This document shows positions 9,295 through 18,778 of a stretch of 64,000 nt of DNA, one piece after another. The notes under the pieces were generated by a model. It did no database searches. It was given only the letters and a program-made list of their open reading frames with translations, and was not told the origin of the DNA. The position numbers and the translations under genes are program-made. Within the stretch, counting starts at the first letter, position 1. Every line of letters starts with the position of its first letter. This DNA comes from Marinobacter salarius (GTDB lineage Bacteria > Pseudomonadota > Gammaproteobacteria > Pseudomonadales > Oleiphilaceae), in contig NZ_CP136693.1 in assembly GCF_032922745.1 (NCBI RefSeq), positions 620,001 to 684,000 on the forward strand, read 5' to 3'.

Positions 9295-10683
9295 ATGGAC
9301 GAAACCCACCAGCCATTACCAGAAGTCCGCCAGCCGCTGGTCCAGCGTACGCTGACCGAGTGGCGCACGCTGGCCGTCCTGGGCGGACCGATCCTGATTG
9401 CCCAGGTAGCGCAGATGGCCAACGGGGTCATTGATACCGTGATGGCAGGCCACGCCAGTGCCGAAGACCTGGCGGCCGTGGGCATTGGCAGTAGCCTGTG
9501 GATGCCGGTGTTCCTCTTTTTCATGGGCCTCCTGGGGGCCTTGCAGCCGATCATTTCCGGTTATAACGGCGCGCGCACCACCGAGAAGATCATGCCGGCT
9601 ACCTGGCAGGGGCTCTACATAGCAGCCGGCGGCTCGGTGATCATGATCCTGCTGCTGACCAACGTGCACCCGGTACTGGATGCCCTGAACCTGGAAACCA
9701 ACACCGCCCGTATCACCCAGGGCTACCTGAACGCCTTCGCCTGGGGCATTCCTGCGATGTTGATGATCATGGCACTGAGGGGGCTGACGGACGGGCTCGG
9801 CCATACCCGGGTGATTATGGCCTTCTCGGTGCTGGGAACCCTGATCAACCTGCCCCTGAACTACATCTTCATTTACGGCAAACTCGGCCTCCCGGCCATG
9901 GGCGGCATCGGCTGCGGATGGGCTACCTCCATCTCCAACGGCGTTGCGGCCCTGGCGCTACTGATCTACCTGAACCGCAGTGCGGTATATCGCCGTTTTC
10001 ACCTGTTGGCGGACTGGGCCAAACCGGACGCAGAGGGCATCCGTTATATCCTGCGTCTGGGCATTCCCATTGGTTTCACCATCTTTGTGGAAGCCAGCAT
10101 GTTCTCGGTCATAGCCCTGTTCCTGGCTCCACTGGGGCCAGTGATTGTGGCGGGGCATCAGATTGCTCTGAACGTGGTATCGTTGGTGTTCATGCTGCCG
10201 CTGAGCATCGGCATGGCTCTGACCCTGCGGGTGAGTTTCCTGGTGGGTGCAAAAGCGCCGGATACTGCCCGGCTCATCGCCCGCAGTTCGCTGATTCTGG
10301 CGTCAGCGGTGGCGCTGGTATTTGCCGTGCTGCTGTTTGTGTTCGCAGAAGGAATTGCAGCGCTCTACACCGGTGAGCAGGACGTTCAGGCCGTGACGGT
10401 GACACTGCTGGTGTATGCGGCCTTCTTCCAGATTGCCGATGTGATTCAGGTGACCTGCATCAGCGCCTTGCGGGGCTACAAAGACACCAGCATTCCCATG
10501 CTCATCATGCTGTTTTCGTTCTGGGGCGTTGGATTGCCGCTGGGGTGGGTGCTGACCTTTACCGACTGGTTGCTGCCTGCCATGGGGGCCGCTGGTTTTT
10601 GGGTGGGGCTTACCTGTGGACTGGCGTCAGCCAGCATCCTGTTGGGACTGCGACTGTTCCTGTACTCGCCAAAACCGGAATAG
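9295..10683 (+). CDS. MATE-family multidrug/sodium antiporter (NorM-like)
   Basis: A 462-residue, 12-helix membrane protein with the MATE pattern: LGGPILIAQVAQMANGVIDTVMAG in the first helices and the related repeat LGIPIGFTIFVEASMFSVIAL beginning near residue 245. MATE proteins extrude cationic drugs, dyes or metabolites in exchange for sodium or protons. The ATG at 9295 gives the family's usual length; earlier in-frame TTG and ATG codons would add a hydrophilic tail. No strong ribosome site is visible, so the start is uncertain. Confidence 0.9.
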   Translation: MDETHQPLPEVRQPLVQRTLTEWRTLAVLGGPILIAQVAQMANGVIDTVMAGHASAEDLAAVGIGSSLWMPVFLFFMGLLGALQPIISGYNGARTTEKIMPATWQGLYIAAGGSVIMILLLTNVHPVLDALNLETNTARITQGYLNAFAWGIPAMLMIMALRGLTDGLGHTRVIMAFSVLGTLINLPLNYIFIYGKLGLPAMGGIGCGWATSISNGVAALALLIYLNRSAVYRRFHLLADWAKPDAEGIRYILRLGIPIGFTIFVEASMFSVIALFLAPLGPVIVAGHQIALNVVSLVFMLPLSIGMALTLRVSFLVGAKAPDTARLIARSSLILASAVALVFAVLLFVFAEGIAALYTGEQDVQAVTVTLLVYAAFFQIADVIQVTCISALRGYKDTSIPMLIMLFSFWGVGLPLGWVLTFTDWLLPAMGAAGFWVGLTCGLASASILLGLRLFLYSPKPE

Positions 10684-10698
10684 TCTTGAGGGGGGCGG

Positions 10699-11694
10699 TC
10701 AACCGTAGCTGGGCATAAGATCGTTCGCGTAGACAATACGGTCGCGTCCGGTGTCCTTTGCCTCGTATAGTGCTTGATCTGCCCGTGCCAGCCAGTCGTC
10801 AGGCTTTTCGCCAGTCTGGAGTAGAGCAACCCCAAAGGATGCGGTAACCTGCCCCCCGGGATGACGCAGGAACTTGTGCATGATGTGCTGCAGATTGTGC
10901 ATGACCGCTTTTAACCCGGTTGAGTCCACACCAGACATCAGCAATACAAACTCTTCACCGCCAAAGCGGAACAGTTGATCGGATTTGCGGATGTTCTGCT
11001 TGATCAACGCCACCATTTCCACCAGCACGTCATCACCCACGTTATGCCCATGCTGGTCGTTGATCTTCTTGAAGTAGTCGATATCCAGCAACACCAGAGC
11101 GTAGGAGATACCGTTTCTGGAAGCGCTGGCAACGGCCATTGCCAACTCCTGATCCATGGAGCGGCGGTTTTTGACGCCTGTAAGGGGATCGATCGTGGCC
11201 AGATGCTCCAACCGCTCCCGCTGGTTCTCATTCCGGTGGGCAAAAACATAGGCGCAGCAGCTGACGACCATGGCCGTGGCGGCAAAAGTCCACATCTGGA
11301 CAAGGGAGCTGAAGGCCACGCCATGTATCATCAGGGCCAGCACGGCGGCCAGGTTGATAAAAATCGCGTAGCGGGGCTCCGTCAGGAAAAAGCTCGTCAC
11401 CAAGCAGGGATATAGCCAAAACAGCCCCGGTTCTCCGACCAATGCCCCGACTGTAACCGCCCCTCCACAAGCCACCAGGGCCATTGCAAAACCACTGCGG
11501 GCGGTATCGCCTGTTATCCAGGCGTAAACCGTTCCGGCAGTAATCGCCAGCATAATACCCAGATCGACCGCCCCAGCCAGCACGTTGCCCTGGAGAAAAC
11601 GCATCACCGCAAAGGGAGTTATTCCCAGAATGGCACTGATAGCCAACAACGTGATGATGGACAGCCTGAAATCTGTTCTCAGACGATAGAGCAT
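10699..11694 (-). CDS. Membrane-bound GGDEF diguanylate cyclase
   Basis: 331 residues from the ATG at 11694. About six hydrophobic segments occupy residues 10-165. The GGDEF domain (about 175-325) follows, with active-site FRFGGEEF and an upstream RKSD that fits the inhibitory I-site (RxxD five residues before the motif). LLDIDYFKKINDQHGHNVGDD supplies metal and GTP ligands. It should make c-di-GMP from two GTP and be product-inhibited; the membrane part is probably a sensor of unknown signal. It is transcribed away from the degenerate HD-GYP gene at 11935. Confidence 0.92.
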   Translation of the reverse strand: MLYRLRTDFRLSIITLLAISAILGITPFAVMRFLQGNVLAGAVDLGIMLAITAGTVYAWITGDTARSGFAMALVACGGAVTVGALVGEPGLFWLYPCLVTSFFLTEPRYAIFINLAAVLALMIHGVAFSSLVQMWTFAATAMVVSCCAYVFAHRNENQRERLEHLATIDPLTGVKNRRSMDQELAMAVASASRNGISYALVLLDIDYFKKINDQHGHNVGDDVLVEMVALIKQNIRKSDQLFRFGGEEFVLLMSGVDSTGLKAVMHNLQHIMHKFLRHPGGQVTASFGVALLQTGEKPDDWLARADQALYEAKDTGRDRIVYANDLMPSYG

Positions 11695-11934
11695 AGTAAC
11701 AACACATCCCGACCAGAGTCTTGTTAGCAAACTATCATAGCGCAAGATTTACCCGGGAAAGACGGACGCAACGAAATTTAACAAACGTGCAAATGAAATA
11801 CTTTGTCAAATCAGAGGGCGAAGCCTCCAGTATCACAGCAAACGCCCTAGTCCCGGCCTTCCAACAACTGGAGTTGGTATCGGCTTAAAGGGTAAACTTA
11901 AGCAATGTTATAACAAGGATCAGGAAGCCATTGA

Positions 11935-13056
11935 GTGCAGAATCTTCTTCGTATCGCACCCGGCGCGTTGACCATCGGAAAGCCCTTGCCCTGGACGGTT
12001 TATGACGCCGATGGCAATGTACTGCTGAGACAGGGCTACGTCATACAGAATGATATTCAGCTGGAGCAGCTGTTCGAGCGTGGCCTGTTCCAGCCCCGGG
12101 TGATTGAGCGCCCCGACGAGGATATTCAGGAAGATACCCGTGTCCGCAACCCATTTGCGGATTATCCCGTGTTGCTGCAAACACTGGAGCTCACACTAAA
12201 CGCCATTACCAACCAGGATGACAGTGCCCGTCAACGGGTACTTGGCCTGTCGCGAATGATTGACCAGATGTGCCAGGAATCGCCAGAGGCCAGCCTGGCA
12301 CTGGTGCACCTGTACTCCATCGAGCCCACCATTCATGAACAAATCCTGTTCTACGCCATTCTCTGCCAATTTACCGCACGCCGATTCGGGCTTGATGAAA
12401 AACGGACGGCTGTACTGATCAGCTCTGCGCTGACGGCGAACCTGGCTCTGGTGCCAGTGGCCGATAAGCTCAATGCCTCCAACCGGGTACTGACTGACGA
12501 GCAACGCGCGGTGATACGCAAACATCCGGAACGCAGCGTCCAGGCGCTAAAAGAGGCCAACATTACCAGCCCGCTGATACTCAAAATCATTGCCCAGCAC
12601 CACGAACAGGCTGACGGTTCAGGCTATCCTCATGGGTTGAGTGGTACCGAGATACGGGGTGAAGCGGAAATCCTGGCGCTGGCGGAACGTTATGTGGCGA
12701 TGATAACGAAGCGAGCCTACCGCAAACGAATGAACATTACCGAAGCTCGCAAACTTATCGCCTCGCTGGCCGATGGCAAGTTCCGCCCTGCCATTCCGAG
12801 GGCTCTGCTGTCGCTACTGACCGACTATCCGCCGGGGACTCTGGTGAGACTCACCAATAACGAGGTGGCGGTGATCGTCCGGCGCCCGCACCGTCACCGT
12901 GGCCCGTTCGCCAAAGCCATCATCGGCCCCAGGGGCAATCGTTACAGCGGCACCTTTGAGCGGGATTGCAGTCTGCTGGATTTCAACATCGTCGACGTTG
13001 AGCAGCCTGAAGTGATGCCTTCCATGGACTTTGGGCTGCTCTGGGGCTTCCACTGA
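11935..13056 (+). CDS. HD-GYP-like protein with degenerate HD motif
   Basis: 373 residues from a GTG start with AGGA about 8 bases upstream. An N-terminal region (1-80) resembles the DUF3391-like part found before HD-GYP domains. The region 120-310 follows the HD-GYP fold: it keeps HHEQADGSGYPHGLSG (c-di-GMP phosphodiesterase GYP signature). At the expected metal-binding HD doublet, however, it reads LTANLALVPVADKL, and the usual DxxDA after the GYP motif is LALAERYVAM. With several metal ligands missing it is probably not a phosphodiesterase, but could bind c-di-GMP or act as a scaffold. The C-terminus (310-373) is basic. Confidence 0.8.
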   Translation: MQNLLRIAPGALTIGKPLPWTVYDADGNVLLRQGYVIQNDIQLEQLFERGLFQPRVIERPDEDIQEDTRVRNPFADYPVLLQTLELTLNAITNQDDSARQRVLGLSRMIDQMCQESPEASLALVHLYSIEPTIHEQILFYAILCQFTARRFGLDEKRTAVLISSALTANLALVPVADKLNASNRVLTDEQRAVIRKHPERSVQALKEANITSPLILKIIAQHHEQADGSGYPHGLSGTEIRGEAEILALAERYVAMITKRAYRKRMNITEARKLIASLADGKFRPAIPRALLSLLTDYPPGTLVRLTNNEVAVIVRRPHRHRGPFAKAIIGPRGNRYSGTFERDCSLLDFNIVDVEQPEVMPSMDFGLLWGFH

Positions 13057-13074
13057 CGCTCTACGCGCCTCGCA

Positions 13075-13920
13075 TTATCTCAAGCCCAACGCCTGGGCAT
13101 GATGTTCCAGATGATCATCAATGAACGAGGCGATGAAGAAGTAGCTGTGATCATAGCCCCTGTGCATTCGCAGATTGATGTGGTGATGCACCTTCTCACA
13201 CGCATCAACCAGCGCCTCGGGATTGAGCTGACTTTCAAGGAAGTCATCCGCCGTTCCCTGGTCCACCAGCAGCGGTAAGCGTTCGCTGGCATTGGGAAGC
13301 AGCAGCGTCGCATCCCACTCTTCCCAGGTTTTCGGGTCATCCCCCAGATAACCGCTGAAGGCTTTTTGACCCCAGGGGCACTCGCTGGGGTTGGCAATCG
13401 GCGCAAAAGCAGACACGGATCTGTACTGCCCGGGATTCTTCAGCGCCGCGATCAGCGCCCCATGACCACCCATGGAATGACCACTGATACTGCGATCCTC
13501 TGTCACCGGCAAGTGGCCTTCCACCAGTTGCGGCAACTCCTTCACCACATAATCGTACATTCGATAGTGAGGGGCCCAGGGTTGGCGTGTGGCGTTCAGA
13601 TAAAAACCGGCGCCGCTGCCAAAATCGTAACTGTCGTGCTCGCCGGGCAGATCCAGACCACGGGGGCTGGTGTCGGGGCACACAATGGCGATGCCCAACT
13701 GCGCCGCTTTTTCCTGGGCGCCAGCCTTCTGCATGAAATTCTGGTCGGTACAGGTCAGCCCCGACAACCAATAGAGAACCGGCACTTTTTGCGGATTGCT
13801 GCCCACGGCAACAGGGGGAAGGTATACCGCAAACTCCATAACGCAGTCCAAGGCTGCCGAGTGGTGCTGGTAGCGCCGGTGTTCGCCGTCGAAACAGACG
13901 TTGGTGGAGAGCAGTTGCAT
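13075..13920 (-). CDS. fghA: S-formylglutathione hydrolase
   Basis: A 281-residue esterase-D family enzyme of standard length. It hydrolyses S-formylglutathione to formate and glutathione, the last step of glutathione-dependent formaldehyde detoxification in the cytoplasm. Visible: oxyanion region YWLSGLTCTDQNF (50-62), nucleophile elbow GHSMGG (Ser149), acid in LVDQGTADDF (about 225-235), and catalytic His in RGYDHSYFF (about 259). The partner dehydrogenase (FrmA/AdhC) is not in the window. Confidence 0.94.
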   Translation of the reverse strand: MQLLSTNVCFDGEHRRYQHHSAALDCVMEFAVYLPPVAVGSNPQKVPVLYWLSGLTCTDQNFMQKAGAQEKAAQLGIAIVCPDTSPRGLDLPGEHDSYDFGSGAGFYLNATRQPWAPHYRMYDYVVKELPQLVEGHLPVTEDRSISGHSMGGHGALIAALKNPGQYRSVSAFAPIANPSECPWGQKAFSGYLGDDPKTWEEWDATLLLPNASERLPLLVDQGTADDFLESQLNPEALVDACEKVHHHINLRMHRGYDHSYFFIASFIDDHLEHHAQALGLR

Positions 13921-13956
13921 GGATACCTCTCAGTCGAAAAATTCACCGTCTTCTGA

Positions 13957-14376
13957 CTACGCGTATTTCGGTACTTCTATGCCGTAACCAGCCTTTGCAA
14001 ACTCTGCCAGGATGGCGGTACGGGTCACAATACCGATCAAACGGTCATGATCAACCACCGGGTAGACCTTGGGCTTGCCTGCACCCAGGTTCTGGGCCAG
14101 ATCCACGACAGACATTTCCGGGGATATAGTGACCGGATCGCGGAACATAACGTCGTCCACAATCGGGTCGCCTTCGTGGTGGTAGTTGCTCACCAGCAAG
14201 GCGTGGATACAGTCCTGTTCGGAAACAAACCCGATCACCTTGCGGTGGTCATCCACCACCGGCAGGCCCGTAACGTGATTGTGAAGGAGTGTTTTGACCA
14301 CTTTGGTTAAAAGCGTTCCACGACGAATGGGCTCGATGTGGTTCCACATGACATCGGATACTTTTAGCGATTGCAT
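13957..14376 (-). CDS. CBS-domain-pair protein
   Basis: 139 residues composed almost entirely of two tandem CBS motifs (about 8-62 and 74-128), with typical VSDVM, GLPVVDDHRKVIGFVSEQD and YPVVDHDRLIGIVTR blocks. Stand-alone CBS pairs bind adenine nucleotides and modulate partner proteins; the partner is not evident. It lies 36 bp upstream of fghA on the same strand but probably has its own role. Confidence 0.9.
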   Translation of the reverse strand: MQSLKVSDVMWNHIEPIRRGTLLTKVVKTLLHNHVTGLPVVDDHRKVIGFVSEQDCIHALLVSNYHHEGDPIVDDVMFRDPVTISPEMSVVDLAQNLGAGKPKVYPVVDHDRLIGIVTRTAILAEFAKAGYGIEVPKYA

Positions 14377-14494
14377 TGGCAGACTCCCTGATCCGTCATC
14401 TTCTGGATTCGTCTCTCTTTAAACATAGGCAATGAGGGCGAAAACTGGAAGTATAAACCCTCCACCGGCGATCTCTTTTTACCGGCACGGGCCG

Positions 14495-15466
14495 TCAGCT
14501 GTTGTCCTGCCATGGCTGTTGCGCCATGGTTTCAAACCCGATCTCGGCAAACCGCGACAAAAGAGGTTCCGGAAGATCGTGCCCCATGCCGTCAATCATC
14601 TCAACGCGGGCATGGGGTAACAGGTACCCCAACTGCTCCGCAGCCACCGGCCGCACCAACGGGTCGGCCTTGCCGTGGATCACGGATACCGGCACCCGTA
14701 TGCGCCGTGTCGCCGATGACAGGCTGCCAGTGGCAAGGATGGCACGGGTCTGGCGGAGAATGCCGGCGGGATGATAGCTGCGCCGGAACTCTCTTACGAT
14801 CCGGTCCCTTACGTCCTGTTCGCAAGGTGGATAGCCTGGGCTCTGAATCGATTTCCAGAAGTCCAGGGAACGTGCGACGACTGCAGCTTCGTCATGCCCT
14901 TTCGCTCCGATACCTGCCAGGCGCCAGATCAGCTTTGATTTCGGCATTGGCAATCTCGGGCTATTGGTGGAGGTCATGATAAGGGTTGCCGAGCGCACGC
15001 GTTCGGGGTGATTCGCGGCCACCAACTGGCTGATCATACCTCCCATGGAAACACCCACCAGATGGGCACTGGTCAGGCTCAGGGCGTCCATCACCTTACA
15101 CACATCGCCCGCCATATCGTGCAGTGTATAGGGCGCGGCGATCGGCAGGCCCATCCGGTGCCTTGCCATGACTGCAACCGGATGCCCCTCCAGACGATCC
15201 TTCAGGTGCGATGACAGGCCGATGTCACGATTATCAAATCGGATGACCCGGAAGCCTTCACGGGCGTACTGGTCCAGCAACGCCTCCGGCCAGAGCGTCA
15301 TCTGCGCCCCCAGCCCCATCACGAAGATCACTGGCTCCCCGGCGGGATCTCCCCGGGTTTCCACGCAGAACGACAGCTCGCCTGCCTGGACGTGAACGGT
15401 CTCGGGCATGGCGTTGACCGACGTATCGGCAGAACTCCAATCAGAGCGGCTTAGGGTTTCCGGCAT
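14495..15466 (-). CDS. Alpha/beta-fold hydrolase
   Basis: 323 residues from the ATG at 15466, with AGGAG 7 bases upstream. Features of the fold: oxyanion motif FVMGLGAQMTLW (48-59), FDNRDIGLS (78-85) and nucleophile elbow GVSMGG (Ser140). A late Asp in VIHGKADPLVRP and His in GMGHDLPEPLL complete the triad. Similar proteins are annotated as esterases, aclacinomycin methylesterase-like or haloperoxidase-like; the substrate cannot be told. It appears monocistronic. Confidence 0.9.
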   Translation of the reverse strand: MPETLSRSDWSSADTSVNAMPETVHVQAGELSFCVETRGDPAGEPVIFVMGLGAQMTLWPEALLDQYAREGFRVIRFDNRDIGLSSHLKDRLEGHPVAVMARHRMGLPIAAPYTLHDMAGDVCKVMDALSLTSAHLVGVSMGGMISQLVAANHPERVRSATLIMTSTNSPRLPMPKSKLIWRLAGIGAKGHDEAAVVARSLDFWKSIQSPGYPPCEQDVRDRIVREFRRSYHPAGILRQTRAILATGSLSSATRRIRVPVSVIHGKADPLVRPVAAEQLGYLLPHARVEMIDGMGHDLPEPLLSRFAEIGFETMAQQPWQDNS

Positions 15467-15709
15467 CGAGGGACTCCTGAGGTAACCAGTCCACAGCTTA
15501 ACCCGAGAGCCTCCGAATCCAATAGCTTTGCAGACCCACGGCGCGTCAGAACGGCTAATTCTTTGCAGCGAATATTTACAGACAAAAATAAGTATATAAA
15601 CTCAATGAGTTATAAGCTCCCGCCAAACTCGGATCTGTATTGTTCAGATCCATATTGCTGTTGTCGCGGAAGCTCCTCATTACCAAGGCACAAACACAGG
15701 GAGATTCCC

Positions 15710-17068
15710 ATGGAAGCCTTTGAGTCGTTTATTAGCAGCATTAACGCACTGGTCTGGGGCCCGCCCATGCTGGTGATGATTCTTGGTGTCGGCCTGTTTC
15801 TGAGCATTGGCCTGAAGCTGATGCCGGTATTGAAACTGCGAGCCGGTTTCCAACTGATGTGGAAGGGCCGTACCGGGGCTGAATCAGAGGGTGAAATCCC
15901 CCCGTTTCAGGCCCTGATGACCGCACTGTCGGCCACCGTCGGTACCGGTAATATCGCTGGCGTTGCCACCGCGGTTTTCCTGGGCGGGCCAGGAGCCCTG
16001 TTCTGGATGTGGCTGACCGCCCTTGTCGGGATGGCGACCAAATATTCGGAGGCGGTACTGGCGGTACGCTTCCGGGAAGTGGACGAACGTGGCGCCTACA
16101 CGGGTGGCCCGATGTACTACATTCGCAACGGCCTGGGCAAAAAGTGGGCTTGGCTGGGTGTGCTGTTTGCCATCTTCGCGGCGGTGGCCGCGTTTGGCAT
16201 TGGTAACACGGTGCAGGCCAACTCGGTGGCGGATGTTCTGGAAACCAACTTCAACCTGCCACACTGGGTGACCGGCCTTGTGCTGATGGCTCTGGTGGGC
16301 CTTGTACTGATTGGTGGTATCAAACGTATCGGACAGGTCGCAAGCGCGTTGGTGCCGTTTATGGCCATCGCCTATGTCCTGGTCGGTTTGATGGTATTGG
16401 CCATTAACGCCAACCAGATTCCGAATGCCATCGCCATGGTGTTTACTCACGCGTTCAGCCCGGTTGCAGCCGAGGGTGGCTTTGCCGGCGCCGCTGTCTG
16501 GGCCGCCGTCCGCTTTGGTGTGGCCCGCGGCATTTTCTCCAATGAGGCCGGCCTCGGTTCCGCCCCGATCGCCCACGCTGCGGCTCAGACCAAGAGCCCC
16601 ATCAATCAGGGCATGGTCGCCATGCTGGGCACGTTTATCGACACCATTATCGTGTGTAGCATCACCGGCCTCGTCATCATCAGTTCTGGCGCCTGGACCT
16701 CAGGTGAGACCGGTGCTGCGCTGACCTCGCTGGCCTTTGAAACCGGACTGCCAGGATTTGGCAACTACGTTGTCGCCATCTCCCTTGCGACGTTTGCGTT
16801 TACCACCATTATTGGTTGGTCATTCTACGGCGAGCGCTGCATTGAGTTCCTGTTCGGCGTCAAAGCCATCGTGCCGTACCGCGTGGTCTGGATACTGGCG
16901 ATCCCCGTCGGTGCCACCATCAACCTTGGCCTGATCTGGCTGATCGCCGACACGCTCAACGCCATGATGGCGCTGCCAAACCTCGTGGCCTTGCTGTTGC
17001 TGAGCCCCGTGGTGTTCAAGCTCACCCGTGAGCATTTCGAGAAAGAACGGTCAGTCGGCGTTAGCTGA
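15710..17068 (+). CDS. Sodium:alanine symporter, AGCS family
   Basis: 452 residues from the ATG at 15710, where AGGGAGA sits 6 bases upstream; a longer reading adds a Cys-rich tail unlike the family. About 10-11 helices with the AGCS hallmarks ALSATVGTGNIAGVATAV near residue 74 and GVARGIFSNEAGLGSAPIAHAAA near residue 265. It imports alanine or glycine with sodium. The A+T-rich 150 bp upstream would hold its promoter. Confidence 0.94.
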   Translation: MEAFESFISSINALVWGPPMLVMILGVGLFLSIGLKLMPVLKLRAGFQLMWKGRTGAESEGEIPPFQALMTALSATVGTGNIAGVATAVFLGGPGALFWMWLTALVGMATKYSEAVLAVRFREVDERGAYTGGPMYYIRNGLGKKWAWLGVLFAIFAAVAAFGIGNTVQANSVADVLETNFNLPHWVTGLVLMALVGLVLIGGIKRIGQVASALVPFMAIAYVLVGLMVLAINANQIPNAIAMVFTHAFSPVAAEGGFAGAAVWAAVRFGVARGIFSNEAGLGSAPIAHAAAQTKSPINQGMVAMLGTFIDTIIVCSITGLVIISSGAWTSGETGAALTSLAFETGLPGFGNYVVAISLATFAFTTIIGWSFYGERCIEFLFGVKAIVPYRVVWILAIPVGATINLGLIWLIADTLNAMMALPNLVALLLLSPVVFKLTREHFEKERSVGVS

Positions 17069-17076
17069 TACTGAAG

Positions 17077-17128
17077 TGGAGTCGGATGAGGCAAATCAAC
17101 GCCCTTGGTTTTCTCCCATCCGCCTCCA
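17077..17128 (+). other. Imperfect inverted repeat after the AGCS gene
   Basis: TGGAGTCGGATG (17077-17088) pairs with CATCCGCCTCCA (17117-17128), 11 of 12 positions, with a 28-nt loop. It lies between the symporter stop and the peroxiredoxin gene and may terminate or stabilise the symporter mRNA, although no T-run follows. Confidence 0.3.
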
Positions 17129-17205
17129 CTGTTTATCGTATAGACTGAATCTTATGCCGGCGCTTCGTCTGGCCGGGCTTTCGTATCATCAAAGGAGGAA
17201 ACGCG

Positions 17206-17859
17206 ATGAGTTTACGTCTGGGAGATACCGCACCGGATTTTGAGCAGGATTCCAGTGAAGGCAGGATCGATTTTCATGACTGGCTGGGCAACAGCTGGGG
17301 CATACTGTTCTCACACCCTGCTGATTTTACGCCGGTGTGCACCACGGAGCTGGGCCTGACGGCCAAGCTGAAAGACGAATTCGCCAAACGTGACGTCAAG
17401 GCGATCGCACTGAGCGTGGACCCGGTCGATTCCCACAAGGAGTGGATCAAGGACATCAACGAAACCCAGGGTTGTGCCGTCAATTTTCCGATCATTGCCG
17501 ACCATGATCGCAAGGTGTCCAACCTTTACGACATGATCCACCCCAGCGCCAGTGAGACGCTGACCGTGCGGTCTCTGTTCGTAATCGATCCGAACAAGAA
17601 AATCCGCCTGATGATTACCTATCCGGCCAGCACCGGTCGCAACTTCAACGAAGTGCTGCGGGTAGTCGACTCGTTGCAGATGACGGACATCCATAAAGTG
17701 GCGACACCTGGCAACTGGGAACCCGGCGGCGACGTGGTGATCGTGCCGTCCCTGCAGGATGAGGATGAAATAAAAGAACGTTTCCCGCAAGGCTATCGGG
17801 CGGTGAAGTCCTACCTGCGGATGACGCCGGACCCCGGGTCGAACTGGAGTGGCGATTAA
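17206..17859 (+). CDS. 1-Cys peroxiredoxin (Prx6 subfamily)
   Basis: A 217-residue thioredoxin-fold peroxidase with the Prx6 active site HPADFTPVCTTELG (peroxidatic Cys45) and the long C-terminal dimerisation extension. The only other cysteine, in QGCAVNFPI (near residue 89), is not in the 2-Cys resolving position. It reduces hydrogen peroxide and organic or lipid peroxides in the cytoplasm. A strong AAAGGAGG precedes the ATG. It is followed at once by a strong terminator, so it is monocistronic. Confidence 0.95.
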   Translation: MSLRLGDTAPDFEQDSSEGRIDFHDWLGNSWGILFSHPADFTPVCTTELGLTAKLKDEFAKRDVKAIALSVDPVDSHKEWIKDINETQGCAVNFPIIADHDRKVSNLYDMIHPSASETLTVRSLFVIDPNKKIRLMITYPASTGRNFNEVLRVVDSLQMTDIHKVATPGNWEPGGDVVIVPSLQDEDEIKERFPQGYRAVKSYLRMTPDPGSNWSGD

Positions 17860-17886
17860 GCGCTGAACGCGCAATCCGCTGAAACG

Positions 17887-17915
17887 AAAAAGCCGGGCTG
17901 ATGCCCGGCTTTTTT
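17887..17915. terminator. Bidirectional intrinsic terminator between peroxiredoxin and metQ
   Basis: AAAAAGCCGGGC (17887-17898), TGAT loop, GCCCGGCTTTTT (17903-17914): a 12-bp stem including A/T flanks, which gives T-runs on both strands. It serves the peroxiredoxin gene rightward and metNIQ leftward. Confidence 0.92.
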
Positions 17916-17935
17916 ATGCCATATCGTCCCTGGCC

Positions 17936-18718
17936 TCAGAATGCCGGAACCACGGCACCCTCGTACTGCTTCTTGATAAACGCCTTGACGTCATCCGTTG
18001 TCAGCACCTTCGCCAACTTCTGGATTGCCTCATCGTTGGCGCGGCTTTCATGAGCAACCAGAATGTTCACGTACGGCGATTCAGCCCCCTCAATAACCAG
18101 CGCATCTTCCGTCGGATTAAGGCCGGCTTCCAACGCGTAGTTGGTGTTGATGAGCGCCAGATCCACCTGGTTCAGGATACGCGGCAGGGTAGCAGCCTCC
18201 AGTTCCTTGAATTCCAGGTCTTTCGGGTTATCAGCGATATCACGCGGCGTAGCGGTGATCTTGCTGCCGTCCTTCAGGGTGATCAGACCGGCTTTCTGCA
18301 GCAGAAGCAATGCACGGCCACCGTTGGTGGGATCGTTGGGGATCGCCACTGTGGCCCCGTCTTCAAGCGCTTCCAGAGAGTCGATCCGGCTTGAGTAGGC
18401 ACCGAAAGGCTCAACGTGAACACCCACTACGCTGACCAGGTTGGTACCACGGCCATCATTGAACTCGTCCAGGTACGGCTGATGCTGGAAGAAGTTCGCG
18501 TCCATCCGCTTCTGGTCCACCTGCACATTGGGCTGAACGTAATCAGTGAATACTTTAACGTCCAGTTCCACGCCCTGCTCCGCCAGCTTGGGCTTAACAT
18601 ATTCCAGGATCTCGGCGTGAGGTACCGGCGTTGCCGCCACGGAAAGCTTTTCCGCAATCGCGGCGGAAGAGAATGTTGCAACGGCAGCCACTGCCACCAG
18701 GGTCTTTTTGAAGTTCAT
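17936..18718 (-). CDS. metQ: Methionine ABC transporter substrate-binding protein
   Basis: 260 residues from the ATG at 18718 (GGAG 9 bases upstream). A signal peptide ends at AAIA-EKL near residue 22, followed by the NlpA/MetQ domain (VAATPVPHAEILEYVKPKLAEQGVELDVKVF). It binds D/L-methionine in the periplasm for MetNI. The usual lipoprotein cysteine of MetQ is absent, so the protein should be soluble rather than lipid-anchored. It is separated from metI by 182 bp containing a long inverted repeat, unlike the tight metN-metI join. Confidence 0.93.
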   Translation of the reverse strand: MNFKKTLVAVAAVATFSSAAIAEKLSVAATPVPHAEILEYVKPKLAEQGVELDVKVFTDYVQPNVQVDQKRMDANFFQHQPYLDEFNDGRGTNLVSVVGVHVEPFGAYSSRIDSLEALEDGATVAIPNDPTNGGRALLLLQKAGLITLKDGSKITATPRDIADNPKDLEFKELEAATLPRILNQVDLALINTNYALEAGLNPTEDALVIEGAESPYVNILVAHESRANDEAIQKLAKVLTTDDVKAFIKKQYEGAVVPAF

Positions 18719-18778
18719 AAGCACGTTCTCCTGCGGGTATTGTCAATGAATTCATCTAGCCTTTGGAGTACGGCAGAC

